Shown here: in pieces, positions 16,883-24,577 of the stretch | Position numbering within the stretch: the stretch's first letter is position 1 | Layout: each line of letters begins with the position of its first letter | Source: GW2011-AR15 sp964512765 | GTDB taxonomy: Archaea > Nanobdellota > Nanobdellia > Woesearchaeales > GW2011-AR15 | Reading direction: 5' to 3' | Assembly: GCA_964512765.1 (NCBI GenBank) | Contig: CAZEKF010000005.1 | Coordinates: forward strand, 24,922 to 88,921 | DNA length: 64,000 nt | Position numbers and translations under genes: made by a program | The notes under the pieces: model-generated | The model's database searches: none | The model's input: only the letters and a program-made list of their open reading frames with translations | What the model was told of the DNA's origin: nothing

Positions 16883-17041
16883 GGGGCTATGGTGTAGCTT
16901 GGCCAACGAAAATCTCGATTTTCGAGGTTGCGTTGAAGCAACTATCACTCAACGTTTGGGGCGTTGCAACCCCAGTTCAAATAGACTCACTGTCGTTCGT
17001 AACTTCCAAAGACAGGGTCTTTGAAAGTCTGGGTAGCCCCA
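16883..17041 (+). tRNA. tRNA-Pro(TGG) interrupted in the D loop and the T loop
   Basis: Acceptor arms GGGGCTA (16883-16889) and TAGCCCC (17034-17040) pair perfectly, with discriminator A at 17041. Anticodon arm CAACG-TTTGGGG-CGTTG spans 16950-16966, anticodon TGG 16957-16959. The D stem GTGT/TCAC is split by about 38 bases (roughly 16906-16943). The T arm CCCAG-TTCAAAT-CTGGG is split by 46 bases (16982/16983-17027/17028). At the second insertion exon TTCAAA pairs with intron TTTGAA beside small bulges, resembling a relaxed bulge-helix-bulge site. The first lacks a clear BHB. No CCA is encoded. If not spliced, this would be a dead tRNA. Confidence 0.8.
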
Positions 17042-17063
17042 TTTCTTTTATTTATTGTTCTTC

Positions 17064-17147
17064 GGACTACTTAACGCAGTTAATGTAGTCCTTAATCTGT
17101 TTTCCCTCAAGGCTTTTTCTAAAAGGCTTGATCTGGGTAACCCCATT
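17064..17147 (+). repeat. Palindromes followed by a decayed copy of the tRNA-Pro 3' end
   Basis: Two hairpins with three-base loops lie directly downstream of tRNA-Pro: GGACTACTTAAC-GCA-GTTAA-T-GTAGTCC (17064-17091) and TCAAGGCTTTT-TCT-AAAAGGCTTGA (17107-17131). The second is followed at 17133-17147 by CTGGGTAACCCCATT, which matches 14 of 15 bases of the tRNA 3' end (17029-17043). This suggests partial duplication of the tRNA T-arm/acceptor with a palindrome in the T-loop position. Confidence 0.55.
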
Positions 17148-17191
17148 CTTTCTTTTTTATTTTTCATGTTTTATTCTCTATTACTCATAGT

Positions 17192-17204
17192 TAAATATTT
17201 AAAT
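17192..17204 (+). promoter_or_regulatory. TATA-like promoter of the eL43 operon
   Basis: TAAATATTTAAATA centred about 28 bp before the eL43 ATG (17226), predicting a leaderless first gene. Confidence 0.45.
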
Positions 17205-17225
17205 AGTCAAGATTTCCAAGTCGAC

Positions 17226-17435
17226 ATGGCAAAAGATCTTCCAAAATCTGTAAAAAGGTTTGGTTCAAGGTACGGTAGAAGAGTTAGGTTAAAGTTTGGT
17301 TTTATAGAGAGAGTACAGAGATCTTTGCATAAATGTCCATATTGCAATCAAAAAAAAGCAAAAAGAGTATCTGTAGGTATTTGGTTTTGTAAGAAATGCA
17401 AGTCAAAGTTTACTGGAAAAGCCTACACTGTATAA
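17226..17435 (+). CDS. rpl37ae: Large-subunit ribosomal protein eL43 (L37Ae)
   Basis: 69 residues. RFGSRYGRRVR near residue 11 and a zinc ribbon with HKCPYCNQKK and WFCKKCKSKFTG are diagnostic of L37Ae. An open frame extends upstream to 17055, but only the ATG at 17226 gives the family N-terminus, and a TATA-like box sits 28 bp before it. First gene of an informational operon with Rpo12, Pcc1, prefoldin beta and UPF0147. Confidence 0.93.
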   Translation: MAKDLPKSVKRFGSRYGRRVRLKFGFIERVQRSLHKCPYCNQKKAKRVSVGIWFCKKCKSKFTGKAYTV

Positions 17436-17443
17436 ATTAAAAA

Positions 17444-17581
17444 ATGGTATTATACAAATGTTTTCAATGCGGTAAAGAGATTGAAGATAAAACTTTAAGA
17501 AAAAGAGTGCGTTGCATATATTGTGGTTCTAAGATGTTATACAAACCTAGAACTACCTCAACAAAAGTTAAAGCAAGATGA
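17444..17581 (+). CDS. rpo12: RNA polymerase subunit P (Rpo12/RpoP)
   Basis: 45 residues from ATG 17444. KCFQCGKEI and VRCIYCGSKMLYKPR form the single zinc ribbon of archaeal Rpo12 (eukaryotic Rpb12), which stabilises the Rpo3/10/11 assembly platform. 8 bp after eL43 and overlapping Pcc1 by 4 bp (ATGA). The eL43-Rpo12-Pcc1 order is common in archaea. Confidence 0.92.
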   Translation: MVLYKCFQCGKEIEDKTLRKRVRCIYCGSKMLYKPRTTSTKVKAR

Positions 17582-17796
17582 TAACTTGCACACTTGAAAT
17601 TAAAGATAATGTAGATGAACTATATCAAATATTTTCATCTGAAAAGTTAAAATCTGATCGAGCAAACTGCAACATTAAAAAAGGTGATACTTTAACTTTC
17701 AAAATAGAAGCAAAGGATCCTGTAAGCATGCGAGCTTTCATGAACTCGATTCTGAAAATAATTGAAACTCATAATAAAATCTCAGCTGTAAAATGA
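17578..17796 (+). CDS. pcc1: KEOPS complex subunit Pcc1
   Basis: 72 residues. The small alpha/beta fold pattern with conserved DRANCNI and a C-terminal SMRAFMNSILKII matches archaeal Pcc1, the dimerising subunit of KEOPS that supports Kae1 in forming t6A on tRNA. Slightly short but complete. ATGA overlap with Rpo12. Other KEOPS genes are not in the window. Confidence 0.8.
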   Translation: MITCTLEIKDNVDELYQIFSSEKLKSDRANCNIKKGDTLTFKIEAKDPVSMRAFMNSILKIIETHNKISAVK

Positions 17797-17830
17797 AAAT
17801 TTCAAGAAAATTTTCAAATCCAAAAGGAAA

Positions 17831-18151
17831 ATGAAAAAAGAAACAAAAGAAAAAATTGAACAGTTACAATCAATGGAACAAAACATTAATTCTATTATTG
17901 CACAAAAACAACAGTTTCAAGCTCAACAAATGGAAGTTGACAATGCATTGTCACAAGTTAAAAAAACAGATAAAGTTTTCAGAATTATAGGTAATATCAT
18001 GGTTGCATCTTCTAAAACTACTGTTAAAAAAGAGTTAAGCGAGAAAAAAGAGCTTGTTGATCTTAGACTAAAAACAATGGACAAGCAGGAAGATAAGTTA
18101 CGTGATAAAGCAGCTGAAATACAAAAAGAAGTAATGAAAGATATAAAGTGA
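17831..18151 (+). CDS. pfdB: Prefoldin beta subunit
   Basis: 106 residues. Two long coiled-coil helices flank the beta hairpin region (KTDKVFRIIGNIMVASSKTTV), the standard layout and length of archaeal prefoldin beta. The alpha2-beta4 hexamer holds unfolded proteins for the thermosome. Part of the eL43 operon, with a 34-bp gap after Pcc1. Confidence 0.9.
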   Translation: MKKETKEKIEQLQSMEQNINSIIAQKQQFQAQQMEVDNALSQVKKTDKVFRIIGNIMVASSKTTVKKELSEKKELVDLRLKTMDKQEDKLRDKAAEIQKEVMKDIK

Positions 18152-18157
18152 TTAAAA

Positions 18158-18403
18158 ATGTCAGACCAAGTAGAAGATATTATAGACGTTCTCACAGAAC
18201 TTTTGGAAGATAATACTGTCCCAAAAAATGTTAAAATTAAGATTGAAAGTATAATTAATTCATTAAAACAAGATTCTGAGTTATCATTAAAAGTTAATCA
18301 AGCATTAAGTATACTTGACGAAATATCTGATGATAACAATATTCAGCCATATACAAGAACACAAATATGGAACATTGCATCCATGCTAGAATCTTTAAGT
18401 TAA
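18158..18403 (+). CDS. UPF0147 family protein
   Basis: 81 residues, all helical, with DNTVPKNVKIKIE and a conserved end with YTRTQIWNIASMLE, matching the archaeal UPF0147 family of unknown function, typically found next to prefoldin beta. 6 bp after pfdB; the 3' end overlaps the convergent MscS gene by 4 bp. Confidence 0.85.
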   Translation: MSDQVEDIIDVLTELLEDNTVPKNVKIKIESIINSLKQDSELSLKVNQALSILDEISDDNNIQPYTRTQIWNIASMLESLS

Positions 18404-18969
18404 GGTTTTCTTTTTCTTATCTTTATTTTAGATTTAATAACGGCCGAGTTTGGAATATGTAGAACATCGCCGTTTTTAGTCTGGATTCTCACTTGAAGTA
18501 AATCTATTTTTATTAACTCGCCTTTTATGTCATCAATTTCTACAAATTTACCGTCTTTAAGATTTTCTTTAGTGTATAAATAAAATCCTGCCATTACGTT
18601 TGGTATAAAATCTCTTATAGCCAAGAAAAATGATATTAATATAATTGCAATAGCAGCAGCTGATAAAAGATACAAAATTGTGTTTGCTAACCCGATTTGT
18701 TCAAGTGCTGCAACTAAGCTTAAGAAATATATTGTGTACGATAAAATATGGCTTATTATATGGTCAGCATTTAGCCTAAGACCTGTTGAATTTTTTATTA
18801 AATTGTTAAGTTCAATTTCTTTCAATACTTTGTAAACAACTCTTTCAACAATTTTTCCGAGAATAAAACCTAGTAAAAATGTTAAGATTGCAAACGATAG
18901 TTTAACTAATGTTCTATTAAGCTCTCCAAGCACTGTTCTAGGGCTTATTGCTGATATTTGAAAGTTCAT
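18400..18969 (-). CDS. Small mechanosensitive channel (MscS family)
   Basis: 189 residues. Three N-terminal hydrophobic segments lead into the pore helix/beta-domain pattern IRDFIPNVMAGFYLYTKENLKDGKFVEIDDIKGELIKIDLLQVRI, diagnostic of MscS. The C-terminal alpha/beta vestibule domain is missing (MscS is about 286 residues), which is common among minimal archaeal homologues. Role: release of osmolytes on hypo-osmotic stress. Confidence 0.8.
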   Translation of the reverse strand: MNFQISAISPRTVLGELNRTLVKLSFAILTFLLGFILGKIVERVVYKVLKEIELNNLIKNSTGLRLNADHIISHILSYTIYFLSLVAALEQIGLANTILYLLSAAAIAIILISFFLAIRDFIPNVMAGFYLYTKENLKDGKFVEIDDIKGELIKIDLLQVRIQTKNGDVLHIPNSAVIKSKIKIRKRKP

Positions 18970-19007
18970 ATGTGTAGTTATATTGGTTTATTTATAATAT
19001 TTATTGT

Positions 19008-19634
19008 TTATACTAGAGGAACGAAACTAAAATGGCCGTGAGTTGATTTTTCCATTTGTTTACCTTTTTTAACTAGTTTAGTCATTACTTCACTAAAACC
19101 TCTCTTAACAGGTAATACTATTGTGCCTTTATCAGATAATTGTTCGAGAAGGCTTCCTGGAATATTAGATGCAGTAGCTGTTACAACGATTTTATTGTAA
19201 GGTGCCTGTTTTCCATATCCTTTTTTACCGTCTGAGTTTATTAATTTAACATTATTTATTTTTGCTTTTTCTAAGTTGTTTATTGCAAAATCACATAACT
19301 CTTTTATTATTTCAATAGAAACAATTTTTCCTCTATCTCCAACTAAATATGACATAACAGCAGCGTTATACCCTGAACCACAACCAATTTCTAATACTTT
19401 ATCATTTTTATTAATATTCAACAGTTCCAACATAAACGCTACTGTGTAAGGTTGTGATATTGTTTGGTTATAGCCAATTGGTAAAGGGTGGTTATCGTAT
19501 GCATGGTTTTTTTGATCTTTTGAAATGAATGATTCTCGAGGAGTTTTTGCAATAGCTTCTAAGATTTTGTTATTTCTTATTCCCATAACCTTTAATTCAT
19601 GCAATAACCTTTCCTTATCCATTATTAATCCCAT
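19008..19634 (-). CDS. pcm: Protein-L-isoaspartate O-methyltransferase
   Basis: 208 residues. Family signature: PRESFISKDQKNHAYDNHPLPIGYNQTISQP near residues 33-63 and the SAM site VLEIGCGSGYNAAVMS near 80-95. It methylates isoaspartyl residues in aged proteins for repair. ATG at 19634 or 19622 are both possible starts; the first is kept. Standalone gene, divergent from map. Confidence 0.93.
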   Translation of the reverse strand: MGLIMDKERLLHELKVMGIRNNKILEAIAKTPRESFISKDQKNHAYDNHPLPIGYNQTISQPYTVAFMLELLNINKNDKVLEIGCGSGYNAAVMSYLVGDRGKIVSIEIIKELCDFAINNLEKAKINNVKLINSDGKKGYGKQAPYNKIVVTATASNIPGSLLEQLSDKGTIVLPVKRGFSEVMTKLVKKGKQMEKSTHGHFSFVPLV

Positions 19635-19693
19635 AACAAAATAAAATAGATTAACAAAATATAAATACTTTCATTGATTTTTTCTCAATAACA

Positions 19694-20575
19694 ATGGATG
19701 ATCGTGATAAATACATAAAAGCAGGGGAAATAGCACGTGAAGCATTGCACTACGGTGCTAAGTTTATAAAAATCGGTGCTAGTTTACTAGATGTAACTGA
19801 AAAAGTTGAAGATAAAGTAAAAGAGTTAGGAGGAGAGTTCGCTTTTCCGCCACAGATTTCTTTGAACGATATTGCAGCGCATTACTGTGCTGATCCAAAC
19901 GATGAAACTGTGTTTAAAAAAGGTGATGTAGTTAAACTTGACGTTGGTGTCATGATAGACGGTTACATTGGAGATAATGCTCTAACAATTAATCTAGGTG
20001 ACCATGAAGAGTTAGTAAAAGCTAGCAGAGAAGCATTGGATAATGCAATTAAAATTATTAAACCTAGAGTTACATTGGGTGAAATCGGAAGAGTTATACA
20101 GGACACAATTACTAAATATGGTTTTGCGCCTGTTAAAAACCTTTCTGGTCATGGATTAAGCCAATTTGTTTATCATGATAAACCAAGCATTCCTAACTTT
20201 GACACAGGCGATAAAACACAACTTAAAAAAGGCCAAGTTATTGCTATTGAGCCTTTCGCATCCACTGGAAGTGGTGTTATTTTTGAAAGTAGCCATGCTA
20301 ACATTTTTTCTTTAAGACAAAAAAAACCTGTTAGAAATATTATAACAAGAAACGTTCTAAAAGAAATTCTTAAGTTCAATAACATGCCATTCACAACACG
20401 ATGGCTAACTAATAAAATTCCTGAAGCAAAGGTTAACTTTGCATTACGCGAGTTGTTACAATACGGTATTCTTAACAAATACCCGCCTTTACCTGATACT
20501 AATAAGGGATTAATTAGTCAGGCTGAGCATACTATTATTGTTGATGACAAACCTATTATTACAACTAAATTTTAA
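19694..20575 (+). CDS. map: Methionine aminopeptidase type II
   Basis: 293 residues. The pita-bread metal site is visible: DVGVMIDGYIGDNA (two Asp), SGHGLSQF (His), EPFAS (Glu) and the final AEHTIIV (Glu). The helical insertion typical of archaeal/eukaryotic type II enzymes is present (FTTRWLTNKIPEAKVNFALREL). It removes initiator Met. The 3' end overlaps the convergent MFS gene by 11 bp. Confidence 0.95.
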   Translation: MDDRDKYIKAGEIAREALHYGAKFIKIGASLLDVTEKVEDKVKELGGEFAFPPQISLNDIAAHYCADPNDETVFKKGDVVKLDVGVMIDGYIGDNALTINLGDHEELVKASREALDNAIKIIKPRVTLGEIGRVIQDTITKYGFAPVKNLSGHGLSQFVYHDKPSIPNFDTGDKTQLKKGQVIAIEPFASTGSGVIFESSHANIFSLRQKKPVRNIITRNVLKEILKFNNMPFTTRWLTNKIPEAKVNFALRELLQYGILNKYPPLPDTNKGLISQAEHTIIVDDKPIITTKF

Positions 20576-21662
20576 GTTTTCTCACAAACAACACAGACAA
20601 CGGAGTTATTGCACCTAATAAAATAAACAATAATTTGTAGTCAAACACAAACGCAAACCCTAAAAATATTATTGCTCCAATGCAAAACATTAACATTCGT
20701 TCTGCAATTAAAGTAACTGCGTCCTTATTTTCAATATCATCGAAAAAGATTGTGTTGTAAGGTACATTGATTGCGTTGTAAAACAAGCTTACTATTAGGA
20801 TGAACGCGTATGGTAGGTTTAACACACCAAACAATATCCAGCTTAAACTTTGTAATAATATAAAACTCATTAAAACATTTTTTTTATTATATTTGTCTAT
20901 CAAAAACCCGCTTGCGCTTGTTGAAATTAAAGCTATAATACCTAAAAACGTTCCAAACGAACCAACAACAAGTTCTTGTTTTGACAGTTCAAAGATATAT
21001 ATTGGAAATATAAACGCTGTAATAACAAACGTCATACCTCGCAAAAATACAAGCCACATATGTTTAGGCAAATTACCTTTAAGCTTAGAAAACCATACAA
21101 TTTTCTTTTTAACTGGTACGTTAAGTTTGAGTTTAAAGCTTAACAAACCACCTATTAAAACTAATAATAATGATGTTATGAACAGTACAGGATAATTAAA
21201 CCAGGTTATTAAAAACCCACCAACAAACGGTGCAATTATAGTAGATAACCACATACTAGCATAAATACTACCTTGCTGGTTACCTCTTTTCTTTGGTTCA
21301 GTTGTTTTTAATGTTACTGTGTCCATTGATACCCAGTATGAAAAACCTATAAACCCTGAAGCAAATCCCTGCAACTCAATTGGATATCTTAAAACTGGAT
21401 AAAACCTTATTATTAAAACAATTAAAGGTTCTAATATTCCTCTCAATACTATAAAGATCTTAACACCTTTCTTATGCATAATAATGTTTGAAACTATACT
21501 AGCAATTACTCCACCGAGGCAAAAGACCATTAAGTAAAAAACTATTCTGTTAAACGAAATACCATGGTTTAGATAATAAATAGGCACAAACATACTATAC
21601 AAACTATTACCAAGTGTCATCAGAAACAAAATTAGTTTCTGTAGATTCCTTTGCATTTGCAT
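20565..21662 (-). CDS. Major facilitator superfamily transporter
   Basis: 365 residues with 10-12 hydrophobic segments, a central basic loop (KLNVPVKKKIVWF) dividing two halves and an MFS-like DKYNKKN loop after TM8. Substrate unknown. No neighbouring gene suggests one. Confidence 0.8.
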   Translation of the reverse strand: MQMQRNLQKLILFLMTLGNSLYSMFVPIYYLNHGISFNRIVFYLMVFCLGGVIASIVSNIIMHKKGVKIFIVLRGILEPLIVLIIRFYPVLRYPIELQGFASGFIGFSYWVSMDTVTLKTTEPKKRGNQQGSIYASMWLSTIIAPFVGGFLITWFNYPVLFITSLLLVLIGGLLSFKLKLNVPVKKKIVWFSKLKGNLPKHMWLVFLRGMTFVITAFIFPIYIFELSKQELVVGSFGTFLGIIALISTSASGFLIDKYNKKNVLMSFILLQSLSWILFGVLNLPYAFILIVSLFYNAINVPYNTIFFDDIENKDAVTLIAERMLMFCIGAIIFLGFAFVFDYKLLFILLGAITPLSVLFVRKLKI

Positions 21663-21694
21663 TTTACGTTAGAGAAGAAATAAAGTATAAAAAA

Positions 21695-23446
21695 TTAACT
21701 TAAAAATTTAATAACCTGTTTAACAGTTAATAACTGTTCTTTCCCACTCTTCATATCCCTTAGTTTTACTTTGCCTTGTTTGAGTTCTTTTTCACCCACA
21801 AACACAACATAAGGAAGTCCATAAGAATTTGCATATTGAAGATTTTTGCTTATTCCTCGCTCTAGTAAATCAATATCTGTGTTGATACTTTTTTCTCTTA
21901 ACTGCTGTGCTAATTTCAAAGATTGTTTTAATGTTTTAATTGGAATGATGTACAATTTAGTAACTGATTTCTTATTGGCTTTGTTTTTTTCTTTCAATGC
22001 TTCTATGATTACTTCTATGCCAAAACTAATTCCTGTTGCTGGGATTATTTCTTTTGTTCCTAAATAATTTCCAATTAATTCATCATATCTGCCACCACCT
22101 GCTGCAGAACTTGTCAATGAAGATTCTTTTAAAAGCACTTCGTATATTGGACCAGTGTAATATGCAAGACCCCTAGCTAAGCTTGGGTCAAACACAATGC
22201 TTTTTATCTTATACATTTCGAGAAAATCAAGTAGCTCTCCCATTTCCTGTATCCCTTGCTTACCAATCTTACTTTTAATTATAGATTTTAATTTATCAAG
22301 AGTTTTTCTATTTGTTTTATCCTTTGACAGGGTATCTAAGATGAACTTTATTTTATCTTTACTATACCCTTGTTCAGATAATTCCTTTGTAACTCCTTTT
22401 TTGCCTATTTTTTTCAACTTATCAATTGAAACTGTAACAGATTCCCAATCTTTTTTTTTAATTCCAGAATCTTCTAAAACTCCCTCGATTACTTTTCTGT
22501 TATTTACTTCAATGTAAAACTTGAATCCTAACTCACTAAAAACAGCATCAGTAACTGCTAATATTTCTGCATCTGCAATCATACCTTTAACTCCAACTAT
22601 ATCTGGGTCAAACTGTCTAAAGCTTCGGTACCTGCCTTTTTTAATGGGCCCATCTCTAAACACTTCACCTTCTAAATATTTTTTAAATGGCATTTTAATA
22701 GATGGGTTCATTGCAATATACCTTGAAAAAGGTACTGTCATGTCAAATCTTAATCCTAATTTTCTACCACCATTATCTGTTGAAACAAAAATCTCCTTTA
22801 AAGCATCAGACTCTTCACCTGCTGCAAATTTAGCTGCTAATGTTTCATATCTTTCAAGAATGGGTGTTTCAATTGGACTAAACCCATAAGTTTCACAAAC
22901 CTTCTTGATTGTATTAAGAACATAATCTCTAAGGATTTTTTCATTAGGCCCGAAATCTCTTGTGCCTTTAGCTAAATCTATTTTAGATTTTTTCATTTTT
23001 TTAGGTGGTTCTTCTTTATCTAAAACTGTTGATACTATGCTGTATGTATCTTTACCTTTTTTTTCTATCTTTTTTATCTTAAATATGCCAATCTCTTTTG
23101 TATTATCAACATGAGGGTTGCCACATGCTTGTATATCAAAATCTTTTATTTCAACTACCCTAATCTTTTTAACAGACTCAGGCACCATTGATAAGTCAAC
23201 AAGCTTTTGAGCTTTTTCCCTGCTCATGTTTGTTTTTGTAACTGGCAGATTCTTTTTTATTACTTCATTTACTTTAGTCTCTAACTCCTCAGGTCCTACC
23301 TCCCTAAGATCTTTTTTACACTCCATAACAATCCTTATCTTGTTATCTCCAATATCAAGAGCTTTCTGGATTGTTTTATACTGAGTTCTAAGAATATTAT
23401 AAAAAACATGTTCTCCTGATTCCAGTCTTGCGCGTTTACTTACCAT
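21695..23446 (-). CDS. hisS: Histidyl-tRNA synthetase with N-terminal AlaX-like domain
   Basis: 583 residues from ATG 23446, which has GGGTGA 7 bases upstream. HisRS proper begins near residue 155: KGTRDFGP, motif 2 region EVFRDGPIKKGRYRSFRQFDPDIVG, and ARGLAYYTG of the histidine site. Residues 1-143 resemble the AlaRS/AlaX second additional domain: RLESGEHVFYNIL (ExxEH where AlaX has HxxxH) and ACGNPHV with TKEIGIF (CxxxH). The domain may edit or bind mischarged tRNA. Last gene of the his operon, 5 bp after the metallopeptidase gene, so synthetase level is tied to histidine synthesis. Confidence 0.85.
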   Translation of the reverse strand: MVSKRARLESGEHVFYNILRTQYKTIQKALDIGDNKIRIVMECKKDLREVGPEELETKVNEVIKKNLPVTKTNMSREKAQKLVDLSMVPESVKKIRVVEIKDFDIQACGNPHVDNTKEIGIFKIKKIEKKGKDTYSIVSTVLDKEEPPKKMKKSKIDLAKGTRDFGPNEKILRDYVLNTIKKVCETYGFSPIETPILERYETLAAKFAAGEESDALKEIFVSTDNGGRKLGLRFDMTVPFSRYIAMNPSIKMPFKKYLEGEVFRDGPIKKGRYRSFRQFDPDIVGVKGMIADAEILAVTDAVFSELGFKFYIEVNNRKVIEGVLEDSGIKKKDWESVTVSIDKLKKIGKKGVTKELSEQGYSKDKIKFILDTLSKDKTNRKTLDKLKSIIKSKIGKQGIQEMGELLDFLEMYKIKSIVFDPSLARGLAYYTGPIYEVLLKESSLTSSAAGGGRYDELIGNYLGTKEIIPATGISFGIEVIIEALKEKNKANKKSVTKLYIIPIKTLKQSLKLAQQLREKSINTDIDLLERGISKNLQYANSYGLPYVVFVGEKELKQGKVKLRDMKSGKEQLLTVKQVIKFLS

Positions 23447-23451
23447 AATCT

Positions 23452-24567
23452 TCACCCTTTCAATGGCCAAAATGGCTTTATCAATGATTTTTCAAACAAA
23501 TCTTTTTTTCTCCAATTAATTTCAATTTTATTTTCTTTCATTATTATCATTCCTTTAAAATGCAATGCAAACACGACTTTTTTAAGGAAATCTTCTGGTA
23601 CTTTGATTTTCTTTGATATTTCTTCAACAGTTTTTGGTTTAACACCTTCCCTTAACACCAAATATTCAACAGGTGGTATTTTTTCAGGTTCAACTTTAAA
23701 TGAGAATTTTATCAGGAAATTCTCAAGTTTACCTTTTGGAGTGTATTCAATTGGTAAATCATCTGATACTAAATATGAATTTACTTTTTCTCTGTTATTA
23801 GACAGGTATTCCATTAACATTTTTCCTATTAATTTCTGGCCGCCGTGTAAGTACAACCTGGCAAAGATCTTCATGTACTCGAAATACCGTCTGGTAAAGT
23901 TATGTTCATCTTTAACCTTACTAAAAATGTAACATCTTTCTCTGTAATATTTTAGCACGTCAAAGTTTTTTGTAAGGTCATAGTATATTTTTAATGAATA
24001 CCATTGGCACAAACCTTCTTCAAACCATTCAATATACATTTGGTCTTTACTTTTATTCTGTGATAGACATGAATGCAATTGTTCATGTATCAATAATATT
24101 GGCGTGAAAAACGAACTAACTCTTTTGTTAAGGAAATATATGCCTGCGTTTTTGTTACCTTCAAATATTGTTACTGAACTAGCACCTTTTTTTTCAAATG
24201 ATATTAATCCCTGCGGAAAATTGTCATCAAAAAAAATAGATCTTGTTTTGAAGTTCATACCTAATGTTTTTTTTACTTCGTCACGAATTTTAGGAAGCAT
24301 GTCTCGCCATAATTTCTCGTCAAACTGTTTCGGCGTGGTTTTCAATTCTTTTTGTATTTTCTTAATATCTTCTTTAAGAATCGTGTTGTACGCCATGACA
24401 TTGTTAGTCTTTACTAAATTCTTTAACTTGATATCTGTAGCTTCTGAATAATCGTTTTCTTCATTGAAATTTTTATCCAGTAACTTGTACATGCTAGGTT
24501 TATAATATCCTAACTTTGTTTTGAAGAACGTGTCTTCAATTACCCGTAATTCTGATAAATTGATCAT
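23452..24567 (-). CDS. Gluzincin-like metallopeptidase with C-terminal wHTH-like segment
   Basis: 371 residues. The zinc motif LLIHEQLHSCLSQN (HExxH) near residue 160 is followed by EWFEEGLCQWYS about 20 residues later, giving the distal Glu of gluzincins. The C-terminal part (TVEEISKKIKVPEDFLKKVVFALHFKGMI) looks like a winged helix. Embedded in the his operon between hisA-IE and hisS with gaps of about 10 and 5 bp. No histidine pathway enzyme of this type is known to me; the role is open. Confidence 0.65.
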   Translation of the reverse strand: MINLSELRVIEDTFFKTKLGYYKPSMYKLLDKNFNEENDYSEATDIKLKNLVKTNNVMAYNTILKEDIKKIQKELKTTPKQFDEKLWRDMLPKIRDEVKKTLGMNFKTRSIFFDDNFPQGLISFEKKGASSVTIFEGNKNAGIYFLNKRVSSFFTPILLIHEQLHSCLSQNKSKDQMYIEWFEEGLCQWYSLKIYYDLTKNFDVLKYYRERCYIFSKVKDEHNFTRRYFEYMKIFARLYLHGGQKLIGKMLMEYLSNNREKVNSYLVSDDLPIEYTPKGKLENFLIKFSFKVEPEKIPPVEYLVLREGVKPKTVEEISKKIKVPEDFLKKVVFALHFKGMIIMKENKIEINWRKKDLFEKSLIKPFWPLKG

Positions 24568-24577
24568 CTTATTTCAC

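Noticed and set aside
16883..17147. tRNA 3'-end duplication as an integration (att) scar of a mobile element
   Set aside because: The copies are only about 100 bp apart with no integrase or foreign cargo between them, so an integrated element is not supported.
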